Positions 21,330-31,685 of a DNA stretch of 64,000 nucleotides are shown here, one piece after another; the stretch's first letter is position 1, and each line of letters starts with the position of its first letter. The stretch is from Ceratothoa steindachneri (lineage: Eukaryota > Arthropoda > Malacostraca > Isopoda > Cymothoidae). The notes under the pieces are model-generated. The model did no database searches. It had not been told where the DNA came from and saw nothing but the letters and a program-made list of their open reading frames with translations. The position numbers and the translations under genes are program-made. Location of the stretch: assembly GCA_963969495.1 (NCBI GenBank), contig OZ018329.1, forward strand, positions 73,001,452 to 73,065,451, in the 5' to 3' direction.

Positions 21330-22290
21330 GGGGATTTCGTTTGTCACTCCGGCCTGCGACCTGCTCCCAAAAGTCTCAGCTGGCCGTCACTCTGACAAGG
21401 TTGCCCGCCCCTACAATAAGGAGAGGAGTACGTCATGTATGTTATGTCCCCTGATCTGTTTAACCTATATGCGGAGATGATATTAAGAGAGCTGCAAGGG
21501 CTTGAAGGAGTCAAGATAGGAGGTTATAATATCAGCCATATTAGGTACGCAAATGACACTGCGTTGGCGGCGGACTCCGCAGAGAAGTTGCAACATTTGT
21601 TGGATGTGACGGTGAGGAGGAGAGAGGAGAACGGGTTGAAGGTCAATATACACAAGAACAAAGTGTTGGTGGCATCTAAGACGAATACATCCAGAGGAAG
21701 AATAGAGCAGGTGGAAATATTTTCGTAGCTAGGGAGTTTCATAACATAAAACTGCAGATATGAAAAGGAAATTAGAAAGATAAACGGGATTGCGAAGAGT
21801 GCATTTACAAGAATGAAAGCATATCTCACAAATAGAAAGTTATCTAATGGAATTAGAAAGTGGGCAGCAAAAAATTTTGTGTGGTCAGCATTTTTGTATG
21901 GATGTGAGACACGGACGGTGAGCAGGAAGATGCAAGAAAAGTTGGAAGCAGCTGAATTGTGGTTATGGAAGAGAATTTTGAAGATACCATGGACAGCAAG
22001 ACGAACTAATGTTGACGTGCTAAGGGAGGTGGGAGTGGAGAGGAAAATGATGACAATAATAAGAAGACGACAAATGAGATTTCTCGGACATGTGATGGAG
22101 GCCGTGGTGTTGACTGAAATGGTGGAGGGGGGAAGAGCAAGAGGAGGACAGAGAGAAATTTATGGACCGTGTGATGAGAGTGGCAGGAGGACATCTTAAG
22201 CCTGCAGATTTTTTGCAGCTAACAAGAGACAGAGTCAAGTGGTGATCTATGGTTGCCGAAGACCAGTTGGATGTGGCACGTCGGTAAGAA
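21330..22290 (+). pseudogene. LINE endonuclease-RT, C-terminal part (RTE/L1-like)
   Basis: A plus-strand reverse transcriptase C-terminal half. It reads MSPDLFNLYAEMILREL and IGGYNISHIRYANDTAL (21435-21570; the catalytic YADD is here YAND, so Asp is lost), a thumb with VNIHKNKVLVASK, a stop at about 21728, and the block SAFLYGCETRTVS...MQEKLEAAELWLWKRILKIPW, then REVGVERKMMTIIRRRQMRFLGHVM (21813-22120). The end reads RVKW-stop-SMVAEDQLDVARR at about 22230-22290. This architecture is found in RTE/L1-like 'endonuclease-reverse transcriptase' repeats; the exact clade is unresolved. Inactive. Confidence 0.85.
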
Positions 22291-22377
22291 TTTTAGAATA
22301 CCCTAATACTAGGCTGGAATCCTAATTACGGTGACTTATGCACTTTAAGGCAGTCGCAGGATGGGCGCTTAAAAAAA
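22291..22377 (+). mobile_element. Family X-like LINE 3' tail (a)
   Basis: An about 87-bp stretch ending in A7 (22371-22377) that matches the 3' end of copy B in reverse complement: the CTAATACTAGGCTG hairpin region, GGTGACTTATGC, GGCAGTCGC and ATGGGC. It begins right after the end of the RT frame of the preceding LINE. It is either a 5'-truncated family X insertion or the true 3' end of that LINE. Confidence 0.7.
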
Positions 22378-22394
22378 CACTACTGCGATGTCCT

Positions 22395-23060
22395 TTTGTA
22401 AAAACAGGGGCCAGAACTGCACCGCATACTCCAAATGGGACCTCATAAGCGATTTATATAAAGGGAGCCAATAATGTCCGATTTAAAGGCAAAATGTTTA
22501 GCATTGTCCTTGAATCGTATTCACCTCTTTTCCGCTACACTGGGTTGTTTCGAATGTTTTAGATCAATCGAGATGACGACGACAAACTTTTCCATGTTGA
22601 CTGTGTACAAAATTTGACACCACTTATTTTAGTCTTCTGAGATTATCATGCCCTACAGAGTGGTTCGAAAATCTTGTCACCCCCTACCGAAAAGTAATAA
22701 AAACAATAGAGGAACAATATAATAATATCAAACATGTACTGGTTTTAGTGTATTCCCTTTCAATAGAGAAACAATAATAATAATAATATATGAAACCGAT
22801 CTAAAATATAAAATTAAAATAATATTTGAAATAGAAAATCAAAACAATATTTACAGGGGATGACAAGACTTTTGGATCACCCTGTATATGCTTGCTTTAC
22901 ACTTGTCCATGGTGAACTTCATCTGCAGTCGCGATGGTATTTTGCTCTAACGCCAAATTTCGTGTGATCAATAAATTTTGAAAATTTACTGTCGAGGTAT
23001 GCCTGTGTAGACTAGCTTGGCGCACAGAGTCGTACACAAGCACGGGCCGAGAGCCGACCA
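22395..23060 (-). pseudogene. CR1-like LINE relic, interrupted by a MITE
   Basis: Nucleotide similarity with the CR1 at 10045-13965 over RT and C-terminal regions. CACCGCATACTCCAAATGGGACC (22420s) corresponds to the CR1 sequence coding RPHLEYAVQFWSP. GCTTTACACTTGTCCATGG (22890s) matches the region after the catalytic box, and ATAAATTTTGAAAATTTAC (22970s) matches the ISKFADD coding region. No frame survives. A 233-bp MITE at 22654-22886 splits it. Confidence 0.65.
22654..22886. mobile_element. TA-flanked MITE, 233 bp
   Basis: Terminal inverted repeats of about 30 bp. The left begins CAGAGTGGTTCGAAAATCTT and the right (reverse complement) begins CAGGGTGATCCAAAAGTCTT, both continuing into GTCA and a C-rich run, each next to TA. 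The AT-rich interior has no coding capacity. TA target and CAGGGTG ends fit a Tc1/mariner-superfamily MITE. Confidence 0.82.
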
Positions 23061-24338
23061 AAGGCCGCTTGAGATATGTTCTGGAGCGATTAATAGAGAG
23101 TGCGATTTACGGTTGACCGGGTTTTGACCAATGGCTTGCCAAGTTGCAGTTCAAAGGATATATAAAGAACAAGACCCAAAATATATAATTTTAATATATA
23201 TGATAAATGAGGCAATTTATATATATACACACAAATGGGAGAACAAATTAATTAATAAAGGTAGTTAAATGAATTATGTTGATTTATGATATGACAGGAC
23301 AAAATTAAAGTTAACTCGAACGAGAGGAATTAATTACAATTTAACGGGCAGTCAAATCGAAAGGTGAATGCGGGTGAGGATTAACGAAGTAATCTGGGGA
23401 TGACAATACAAGATCGCTTTACCTTCAAGCGCGAGTAAATTAAAGGGGGGAGGGGCAGACAACGACGCAGGTCTTCGGGGAGTCTTGACGAGGAGGAGTC
23501 GAAGATGGGGTTTGATTACTTCGTGATGAAGAATTAGATTTTATCTGCTCCAGAGAGACGTAATCTAAACTTGAGACGATGCTTTAGATCGGCAGGGAAT
23601 CTCAGTCTCGAAAGAACGGAAATCTTGAAGGGGTGGTGAAGATGAGAGGACCGCACAACTCTCTGGGAAGAAGGGGGATCGATAGCTTTCCTCTGAAAAG
23701 GGGCCAAAGCTTAACGAAGATAGATTTGCTGGCGAGATCTTCGACGAGGTACGACTCGAACACGGATTACAGGGCTTCACGGGAAACAGACAGGCAGTCT
23801 GAACAGAGTGAAGGGTGGGCTTTCAACCTCCTCGAGAAATGGCGATCTTCGGGTTAAATAGCCGGGTGGCTGGTCTGATAGATACCCTCAGGGCCTGGCC
23901 ATCCCTAGAGGATTGTCGGCGCCAGTATAAGCAAACACAATTCGTGATAATGAGTCGGTCCAGTCGGTGAAACTTGCCTCGTGATATGGGGGGTAGGGTT
24001 AATGTGGCTGCTCTCGCGGGGGAATAGGCGGGTCTGGGAAGCATGGGGTAGAGTTAGGATGGCGGCGCACAGCGTAATCGCAAGAAGGTATAGGGATGGG
24101 GCGAGACGGGTGGCGTAGGAAAGCAAATACAGCTGTGTCGGGTGATTCGCCGCGGGGCTAATTCCATCTTGAACTTTCCAAACTTCTCACAATAGGTGCA
24201 TGTGGTTTAAAAAAAAGAGCCGAAAAGGTGTATTTCCGAGGGGGCTTCCTTTCGCGCTGGTGCTTGGAGGGCATCCCTTCACATTTACATAATAAATTTG
24301 TGTCAAAAACGTTTATTATATTTTAAAAAAGGTCATAG
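23061..24338. other. No gene recognised; GC-richer block of unknown origin
   Basis: AT-rich to about 23400, then GC-rich to about 24180. Open frames of about 70 codons occur on both strands without motifs. The sharp composition change suggests part of an unidentified element, possibly LTR or untranslated LINE sequence. I found no paired long terminal repeats inside the window. Confidence 0.4.
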
Positions 24339-24350
24339 AAAAAATCGTGA
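24339..24350. repeat. Target site duplication of copy B, left
   Basis: AAAAAATCGTGA, repeated at 30411-30422 with one mismatch, bracketing family X copy B. Confidence 0.8.
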
Positions 24351-24619
24351 TATATATTTTTTTTTGATAGAGCCCATATGGCAACTGCCCACTAGGGCAT
24401 AAGTCGCCGGAAACACGACAGCCTAGAACTAGGCTACTTTAAAAATAAAAATATGAAAACATAATGATAAAAATGTGAAAAACTTAACAATTAGGAATCA
24501 ATCTCCGGCATCGGGGGGAGGTCCACCTCCTCCCCGGTGCAGGGGCGTGCAACCTACAAAGAAAACAATAACAAAGCAAAAAAAATAAAACTTTCTTAAA
24601 TAAAGGGGAGGAGCCCGGC

Positions 24620-27600
24620 CTACCCCCAAAAGTCAACAAGTCCACAAGTCAATGTGCACGAACTCGTCCCGAGTACAAGGGACAGGCGGTAGCGACCCCG
24701 CCCATCCCGGTATCGGGACAGGTATCGTGCGCGAAGATCACCCAGACTGGGCCATTCGACAAGAATGTGCCGAACAGTCTGGGGGACGACGCAGTCAGCG
24801 CAATAGGGCACTGACGAGCTCTCCATCAGATTACTATGTGTCACATGAGTGTGCCCGATTCGGAGACGACAGAAAGTGACCTGAAGCCGTCGCGGAATTA
24901 GGGAATAGGTCCATGGGAACAGTCGCGGCCCAATGGCACGCAACTTTAAGTTCCCTTCGACCGTCTCCCATCTTCTTTGCCAAGCAGTCCGAAGAGCTAC
25001 CCGTGTTCCTGCCATGTAGTCGGTGTGAGGAAGAGCAAAACGCTGATCCGGTCGCAGAGTCCCCGAAATTCCTACATGTCCAGGAACCCAGCAGAAGATA
25101 ATCTCGACATCTGCCCGGCTCGCCAAAACCATGGCGTCACGGATATCGCGAACCAGAGGATGCGGAGATTCTAATGCACCGAGAGCACTCAGGGCGCTTT
25201 GTGAGTCGCTATAGATCACAATCCGGTCTCCGAACCAGACACGTCGAAAAATCTACTGTACCGAGTGGTGTATTGCCACCAGCTCGGCCGTGAAGACAGA
25301 CGCAGCGCCTGGCAGAGCCCCGCTGACTTCAAACAGAAGGGATACGGCGTGAAAGCCGACCCCCTCTTCGGACTTGGAGCCCTCTGTATACACTGGCACG
25401 GTTCCAGCGTGACACGAGGTGTGCTCCAGAAAGGTCGAACGCAATACTCCCGGCGCCGTACAAGCTTTGGGAGCAGAGGCGTGGCGACAAATAGCCAAAT
25501 GTGGTACCCTCCAGGGTGGCGTCCTGGGCAGAACCAGGAGCGCCACAGGCCCTAGAGCTATATCTAGCTCTCGAAGGAGTTTCCTGGCCCTAAACCCACC
25601 GGTCGTAAGGCAAAGGCCGGTGTGGTAGATTTAATCCACCTTCCGCAATAAACGCTTAGGTGCGGATGCATAAAACTCGCATCCGTAGTCGAGCTTCGAA
25701 CGTCACGGAACGTACAATGTCCATGGCGCGGGACAAGAGACCCTAAGGCTGCGAATATGAGCCTCTCAGGTGAGGCGTCGGTCGAATGCAAGACCAAAGA
25801 AACGGTGCGATTCCACCACATCCAAGCGCACCCCATTAAGAAACAAATCTGGGTCGGGGTGAAGCCGTGGATGGCGGCAGAATTGCACCACCTTAGTCTT
25901 GTCCAAAGAAAACCGAAACCTGTGCGCTTCGGCATAGCGATAGACGCGGTCCAATGCCCTTTGGAGTTGACGCTCCAGAATTGCCATCTGGGCCGCGCCA
26001 AAAGAGATCGAAAGGTCGTCCAAGTAGAGCGTAGCGAGAACATCTTCCGGCAGCACCGAGGTGATGCCGTTGAAGCTCAGGGCAAAGAGTGTGACACTGA
26101 GGACACTTCCCTGCGGGACACCCTCTTCCTGCTCCTTTGGGACGGAAAGGGCTCCCCCCACCCATACGCGGAATCGACTATCTCTCAAAAATTCAGATAT
26201 AAACATTGGTAGGCGTCCCCTCGCCCCCATCGTGTGAAGAGTCTCCATGATACCATATCGCCATGCGGTATCATAGGCCTTCTTCAGATCGAAAAAAGCC
26301 GTGGCGTAGTGCTGTCTACGAAGGAAAGCCTCGCAGACGGTTTTCCAGTCGGAACAGAGCATCCGACAAATAGTGGAACTTGCGGAAGACGCACTTTGTA
26401 GAAGACAAATGGCCTCCGCTGTCCAGGAAAAAGGCTATTCTAACTTTCTCCATCAACTTGCACACGCAAGAGGTTAGAGAGATTGGGCGGAAACCGGTCA
26501 GAGTAGAGTGATCTCTCTCCGGTTTGCGAAAGGCAACCACAGTAGCGATCCGCCAAGAATCTGGGAGAAGACCCTCTACCCAAATCCTGTTAAACAAATC
26601 TAATAGAAAGGCCATGCCTCGGTCACCCAGGTGTCGAAGCATGGCGTACGGGACATCGTCCGGACCATGGGCGGTGTCCGCGCAAGAAGCAAGAGGGGAG
26701 CGCAACAGACTCACAGTAAACTTGTCTTTAAAGGGTTCTCCGCCTTTGGAGGTAAAGTCCAGCCGGCGGCCTTAATTGAAGACAGGTATGCCGCCAAGAA
26801 GAGCGGCGGGCGTACTTCGAAATATATCTTAATCTAGCCCTAGCCCGACGAAATTCAGCGACAATGAAATCGTTCGGGTGGCGCTTATAGCGCATGTAGG
26901 CATAACGCTTCTGTTTGAGGGCCGTCTCACACTCAGGCGACCACCATGGGAGTGGTCGGCGTGCAAAACGGCCAGACGTCCTAGGAATAGTAGTAAGGCC
27001 CACGGAGATGAGGTTGCTGGAGAAGAACTCAACGGCCTTATCTACCGACCTAAACTCCTCGACTGAGATAGAGATTTCAGTCATTTCCTGAAATGTAGGC
27101 CACCGCGCTCACGCCAAGCACCAGCGAGGGGGGCTCTTAGGCGGCAGTTGCCCTGAAAATAATATTTGAATGGCAAAGTGATCACTAACATGGAGGTCAT
27201 CGACAACCCCTCAATCAAAATCAGGCTGTGCATCCGAAGGGCACAAAGATAGATCAAGGCAAGAAAATGAAGCGGTTCTCGTACAGTGATGCGTAAACTC
27301 TTTCAGGTTTAGGACACCTATCCCAAGCTCTTCGATCAGATCGGCAAGGACTTGTCTCCTGGGATTTATTGAGTCATCTATGTACTTATAGAGGAAACCT
27401 GCCGTTCAGATCTCCGAGCAAGAGAAAGGGCCTCGGTAACCATGCCACGACGCGGCAGAAGTCCCCCGCGTCGAAGTCAGCTGACGGTGGAATGTACGCA
27501 GAAATGATAGTATACCTACTATCCAGGCGCGGCTGCACAGCCACTGCCTGAAAGGAGGTATCTAAAGAGAAAGGAAGAACGGAGACATCATGCCGGGGGC

Positions 27601-27763
27601 ACGCGCCTAGCATGGTCTCCTGCAAAAAGATAGCTAACAGGGAACGGGACGAAACGAGCCTCCGCAGCTCCTCCCAGTTGGCCCGGAGTCCACGGCAATT
27701 CCATTGAAGGAATATGCCCTCCAGGCCTAGCTCGGAGGAGACGCGGGGGCCCGCCTCGAACAA
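24620..27763 (-). pseudogene. Family X ORF2: EN, RT, RNase H, Cys/His finger
   Basis: Order on the minus strand: endonuclease (27763 to about 27150) with LQWNCRGLRAN, IFLQETM (catalytic Glu), GDLNGRF and a late VSDHFAI; linker with PWWSPECETALKQKR (about 26950); RT with GPDDVPYAMLRHL, FRPISLTSCVCKLMEK, AFFDLKKAYDTAW (catalytic Asp), EGVPQGSVLS and the YLDD box (about 26015-26030); RNase H with VYTEGSK (first catalytic Asp replaced by Glu, about 25380), TAELVAIHHS, IYSDSQSALSAL and WVPGHVGISG (about 25070); then a C-terminal CADC...H finger (about 24740). At least five frame changes and one stop interrupt it. Relative to copy A, 29 codons of endonuclease are deleted. Confidence 0.92.
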
Positions 27764-28149
27764 GAGACTCTCACGGGAATGGCCGTACCCCCTTCCCGGA
27801 GGCAGAACCCCGGGCGCTGTTGGCCGGACAAAGCGCTGAAGGCGCTGTCGCCTTCAAGGACTTATTGGGGAAGGTTGGGCTCGCCATGCGCGTCTTTTCC
27901 TCCCTCTGCCTCAAAACCTTAGGCGGGCATTGCGGCTTCCGGGGCGGGGGGCCCTCTTTTCGAGGAACCACCGTTACCGAGCCACTCGCTCCACCTCTAG
28001 GCGTGGGCGAAGGAGCCGAGGCTCCTTTCTTGCTGTCCTCCTTTCATGGGACAGCTTTAGGAACCCTAAAAGATGGTCTGGCGACCAACTTCAGGGGTGT
28101 TGCCCCCTCTGAGTCTAACGACTCGGTGGAGGCACGTGGCCGTTTCACC

Positions 28150-29952
28150 TTACGGGCAACGGTAACACTGAGGGAAGAGGGGGGGAGCCCTGATTTTAGC
28201 CGGGGCTGGGTATGAACCCTTTTTTCCGCCAACTTTACCAGGGGAGCGCCTGGGTTGAGTAGAGCCCGCAGAAGGGCTCCAAATGGGCGCGGAAACAACC
28301 GTGCTCGTTGGCCTGGATGGGCCAGGAGCAGAGGGTGCCTTTCTAACTATTGAGGCATATGACGTCCCAGGCAGAGCCGGGCGCGCCAGGAACAAGTACT
28401 TAGCCTCGCGGAATGAGATTCGATCCTGGGCCTGAATGGCCAGGATTTCTTTCTCGAGGATATATGCACCACATTGCTTCAAAGAAGCGGGGTGCGGCTC
28501 TCCGCAATTGACACACTTGGCCACACATGATTTAGACTTATCGTGTGCGGCCTTGGAGCAATTTACAGACTTCGGGTGACCCCGACTTTGCACGTCTACA
28601 AGATCAATTCGTATGGCTGAAGCGGTGACAGTAATAGCACCACCGCGGCAGTGGCACGAATGCCTTCACGCGGTAGCGGTACCAACCAGCACGCACCGAC
28701 TCAGGGAGCTTGTCAAAGATGGAGTAGTCAGCGAGTTCCCTCGCATAAACTACTCCTTTCACAAAGTTCATAGTAGAGTGCGGCGTCACATTCACTGGGG
28801 TGCCATGAAGTGTCCAAAGAGCACTTATGTTGGCCACCTCAGCGGGAGTCGCCGCATTCGCCAGAAGGCTCCAGTCCGAGAAACGGGTCACCCTCGGCTC
28901 TCTACCAATTGCACTAGCTAATCCTTTTCTCTGATTGATCATGTTGCCCTTGGCCACCATGCTGCCATCAGTGTATCGAATAACGAGGAAGCGTTTAACG
29001 CCAGCGTGCTCGAAAACGCCAGGTAGCCTCTGAATGAGGGGCCCCGATGTCATCGAGGCTCCGCCCTGTGCACTCTTGGTGTTAGTCTTAGTCAGGGGCT
29101 CCACACCCTGGGGGGGCAGAGGGGCCGGATGTGCCGATCTTGGCTTGGTCGCCTACCAAAGTGGCAGCAGACCCATCTGTCTCCGTAGCCCCCGTGGATG
29201 GAGAGGAGCCCCGAGTCTTCTTTGTCTTGTCTTTTTCTTGCCTTGTGCTGCCTCGGAGGCCCCAGCCGTTTGTGGAGGACCTTGCATAGGGGCGGATTCT
29301 GGTTCGGTGCTTGGCGCCGAGCCCGGATACCCCCCCATGGAAGGCCCTACCGTCTAAGGCTGGGTTTCCTCAAAGACCATGTCTATCACAGGAGGGGCCT
29401 CCAGTTGGCCATCCCCTCCCAGGACATTGCAGGTCCCCTTGGCAGCGTCACCAGTCTTGTTTGGGGAGGCACAGGCCTTGACCCCGTCAAGGTTTAAAAT
29501 TCTTGCCAGCAAGTCTTTTGAGGGAAGCGACCGAAGTGGCCTGGCTTTCCTCTCCCCCCTAAGAGGGTTTGCCCTACCAAGCCGCGTCGATGTGGAGCGG
29601 GTTGCTAAGGGCTGGCTTTCTTGGCAGTCCCCTTGGAAAGAACAGAGGGGACTGCCGCTGGAAAGAGGGAGGTTTTCGAAAGCACCTCCAGAGAAGGGGG
29701 TGAGGGGGAGTCCCCTACACCCGTAGGCGAAGGAGATGAGTGTGCCTCCTCTCCGGTTAGAGAGATATGGAGGGTCCCCTGCGCAAGCACAGGGGGGGGG
29801 GTTCCAGTTTTTCGGTGGAGCTGCCCGAGGGCGGCTCCGTTGGCTTTACAGGGAAAGTTAAGGGTTGTTTTTTTTATATTCATCATTGGGCATGGTGACC
29901 CTACTTGTATCACAGGACGCAATCGCGCATCACCTCTCGCAGTAGCCCGCAC
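28150..29952 (-). pseudogene. Family X ORF1 gag-like protein, frameshifted
   Basis: A gag-like RNA-binding protein. An N-terminal Ser/Pro-rich region (29605-29952, SLTGEEAHSSPSPTG) is followed by a disordered stretch with MGGYPGSAPSTEPESAPM. The conserved core lies at 28604-29104 (RFLVIRYTDGSMV, LASAIGREPRVTRFSD, TLHGTPV, MNFVKGVV, LPESVRAGWYRYRVKAFVPLPRWCYYCHRFSH), whose end is the first zinc knuckle. In the next frame (28150-28593) come more knuckles, with CVNCGEPHPASLKQC as C-x2-C-x3-H-x6-C at residues 27-41. A basic Pro-rich tail follows. Frame changes occur at about 28600 and in the N-terminal part. Confidence 0.88.
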
Positions 29953-30410
29953 TGCAAGAGGTGCTTACAGGCCCGGCAGAGCCAGGCGCCGTTATTTGGG
30001 ACCACCCCTCCAGCCTGGTGGCCTAGCAGTCCATCGGCATGGCGACTCCACCTTGGACACGGCGTAAAAAAGATAGATTGTGAAGAGGAGGGGAAAAGGG
30101 ATGTGAGGAAGGTATGGGTGGGGATGAAGCAGGTTGTTAAAAACCAACCACCCCAGACCGTTGCTCAGGGGTTAGGGAACATTGTCCCCTTCCCCCTCAG
30201 CCCCGATCCGGGACGGTTGGCTGAGAAGAAGGTCAGCATCTATCCTGTCAAATTAGAGGCTGACCAGAGAAAGTTGTGCGAGAGGTTGTATGAAAAGCGA
30301 GGAAACAAGTGTTTTGCAGGAAGGAGAAGAGGCTAAGCTGGGGTCAGGCGGGGTGCGAGTCCCGTCAGCACGGCGGCCAGGATGGCAAATCGCTGCGCCC
30401 CTTACGGGGG

Positions 30411-30422
30411 AAAAGATCGTGA
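30411..30422. repeat. Target site duplication of copy B, right
   Basis: AAAAGATCGTGA; matches 24339-24350 at 11 of 12 positions and marks the 5' end of family X copy B at 30410. Confidence 0.8.
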
Positions 30423-30589
30423 GGTCAATGACAACTCTGCCCACGCTTTTCCAACTGATTAACCAAACCCATTCAGTATGCTATCCCCTATTCTGTGCGC
30501 TTGCGATTATTTACATATCCCTGATGCATACATGTTAAAACTCACCATCCAAACCACAGCAAAGAGAGAGGAGTGACAAGACCAAGCAT

Positions 30590-31060
30590 AAATGGACGAA
30601 AGCCGGTCGGCGACCAGTCTGCGAAATTAACCAACGGAAAGTAAATAGGCGAGAAACTTGTAAAAAAGAGGCAAAGAAAAAGGCTAAACTAGAAATGTCT
30701 AGAGCAGTGGTTCCCAAAAGGGGTCATGGTCCACTGGGGGGTGGAGCATAAAGAAAAAATAGAGGGGGGGGGGCATAAGCTGAAGCTATGTACACTAAAA
30801 ATCCCAAGGGAAATAGGAAATTGGAAGTTTCCATAACTCAGTATTTGAAGAAAGAAACATATGAGGTGGAATGAATAAAATTACAGGTATTGCCGGTTTG
30901 TTTCATAATGGACCTAAATAAATGTATGACTACAGGCAGACACTGTAGTCACGAGATGTTCATTGGGATGGAGTGGGCGATCATATATGAAAAGTGGGTA
31001 AAGATCAGAAAAAGTTTGGGAACCACTGATCTAGAAGGATTATGTCACAAATAAACTCAA
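30590..31060. repeat. Dispersed repeat R-b, occupied by a hAT MITE
   Basis: The flanks of the MITE at 30705-31028 resemble 6170-6290. The shared GTCTAGA motif is duplicated at the MITE borders here and single there, which supports the insertion. Confidence 0.5.
30705..31028. mobile_element. hAT-type MITE, 324 bp
   Basis: Terminal inverted repeats CAGTGGTTCCCAAA at both ends (right end read in reverse complement) and an 8-bp target duplication, GTCTAGAG at 30697-30704 and ATCTAGAA at 31029-31036 (6 of 8 identical). CAGTGGTTCCCAAA is a typical hAT/Charlie-like terminus, and 8-bp duplications are the hAT hallmark. The interior lacks transposase, so it was moved in trans. Confidence 0.88.
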
Positions 31061-31685
31061 ATTAGTTTGAGACCTGTGGGGATGGGCGGGGTACTTGGGC
31101 TAGTTCAAGAAACTACTCCATTAGTCGACGACCATTAGCATGTCCTCCCTAAGCAATAAAAAGAATTTGTTACGCGGCTCCCTATCCCTAAAGAGGCTAG
31201 AACAAAAACAAGATCCTTAACAATGTGATGTTAATTCGGTGGCGAACTTCCCAATCACTCAAGGAAAGACGTTTTCGCAAATCTTTATTAGGCAAGCCTA
31301 GTTTCAGCACTATCCTGTTTGCATTATAAGGATGGGAGAGCAGGGTACTTCCAAAACTAGTTCACCCAATAAAAAGTTGCAGAAAAAAAATGTCTTCGTT
31401 AGTGATTCCTAAAGATGTAAAATGATGTGACGAAGGGTATAATTAACAGACCAGTGTCGGTTTCTGTTCTTATTCCTCAGCACAAGCCACTGACCCGCCT
31501 AGAGAGAGATCGTATTTGGTTTGAAGATCAGAGAGTACAAACTACTAGTGTAAAGATCTTTTCAAACGAAGGAAAACTAAAAAAAAATCATTTCTCCCCA
31601 TTAAACTAAAAGGAATGGAATTGATTTAACATGAAAGAGACAATACAAACTACGCAACGCCATTAATAGAAGTGGATTAGAAATA
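31037..31685. other. No gene recognised
   Basis: AT-rich sequence with a 60-codon open frame at 31427-31609, no motif. Nothing else visible. Confidence 0.45.

Larger units (their letters stand above)
24351..30410 (-). mobile_element. Family X LINE copy B, nearly full length (6.06 kb)
   Basis: A minus-strand non-LTR retrotransposon with 5' untranslated region, gag-like ORF1 with CCHC knuckles, and ORF2 with endonuclease, RT, RNase H and a C-terminal Cys/His finger. It ends in an A-rich tail (T-rich at 24351-24366 on the plus strand). A 12-bp direct duplication flanks it (24339-24350 and 30411-30422, 11 of 12 identical). The RNase H domain places it in the I/R1 group rather than Jockey or CR1. 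GC content is clearly above the AT-rich flanks. Multiple frameshifts and an 87-bp deletion in the endonuclease make it inactive. Confidence 0.93.

Noticed and set aside
23400..24180. LTR retrotransposon end
   Set aside because: GC-richer block but no second LTR, primer binding site, polypurine tract or gag/pol motif seen.
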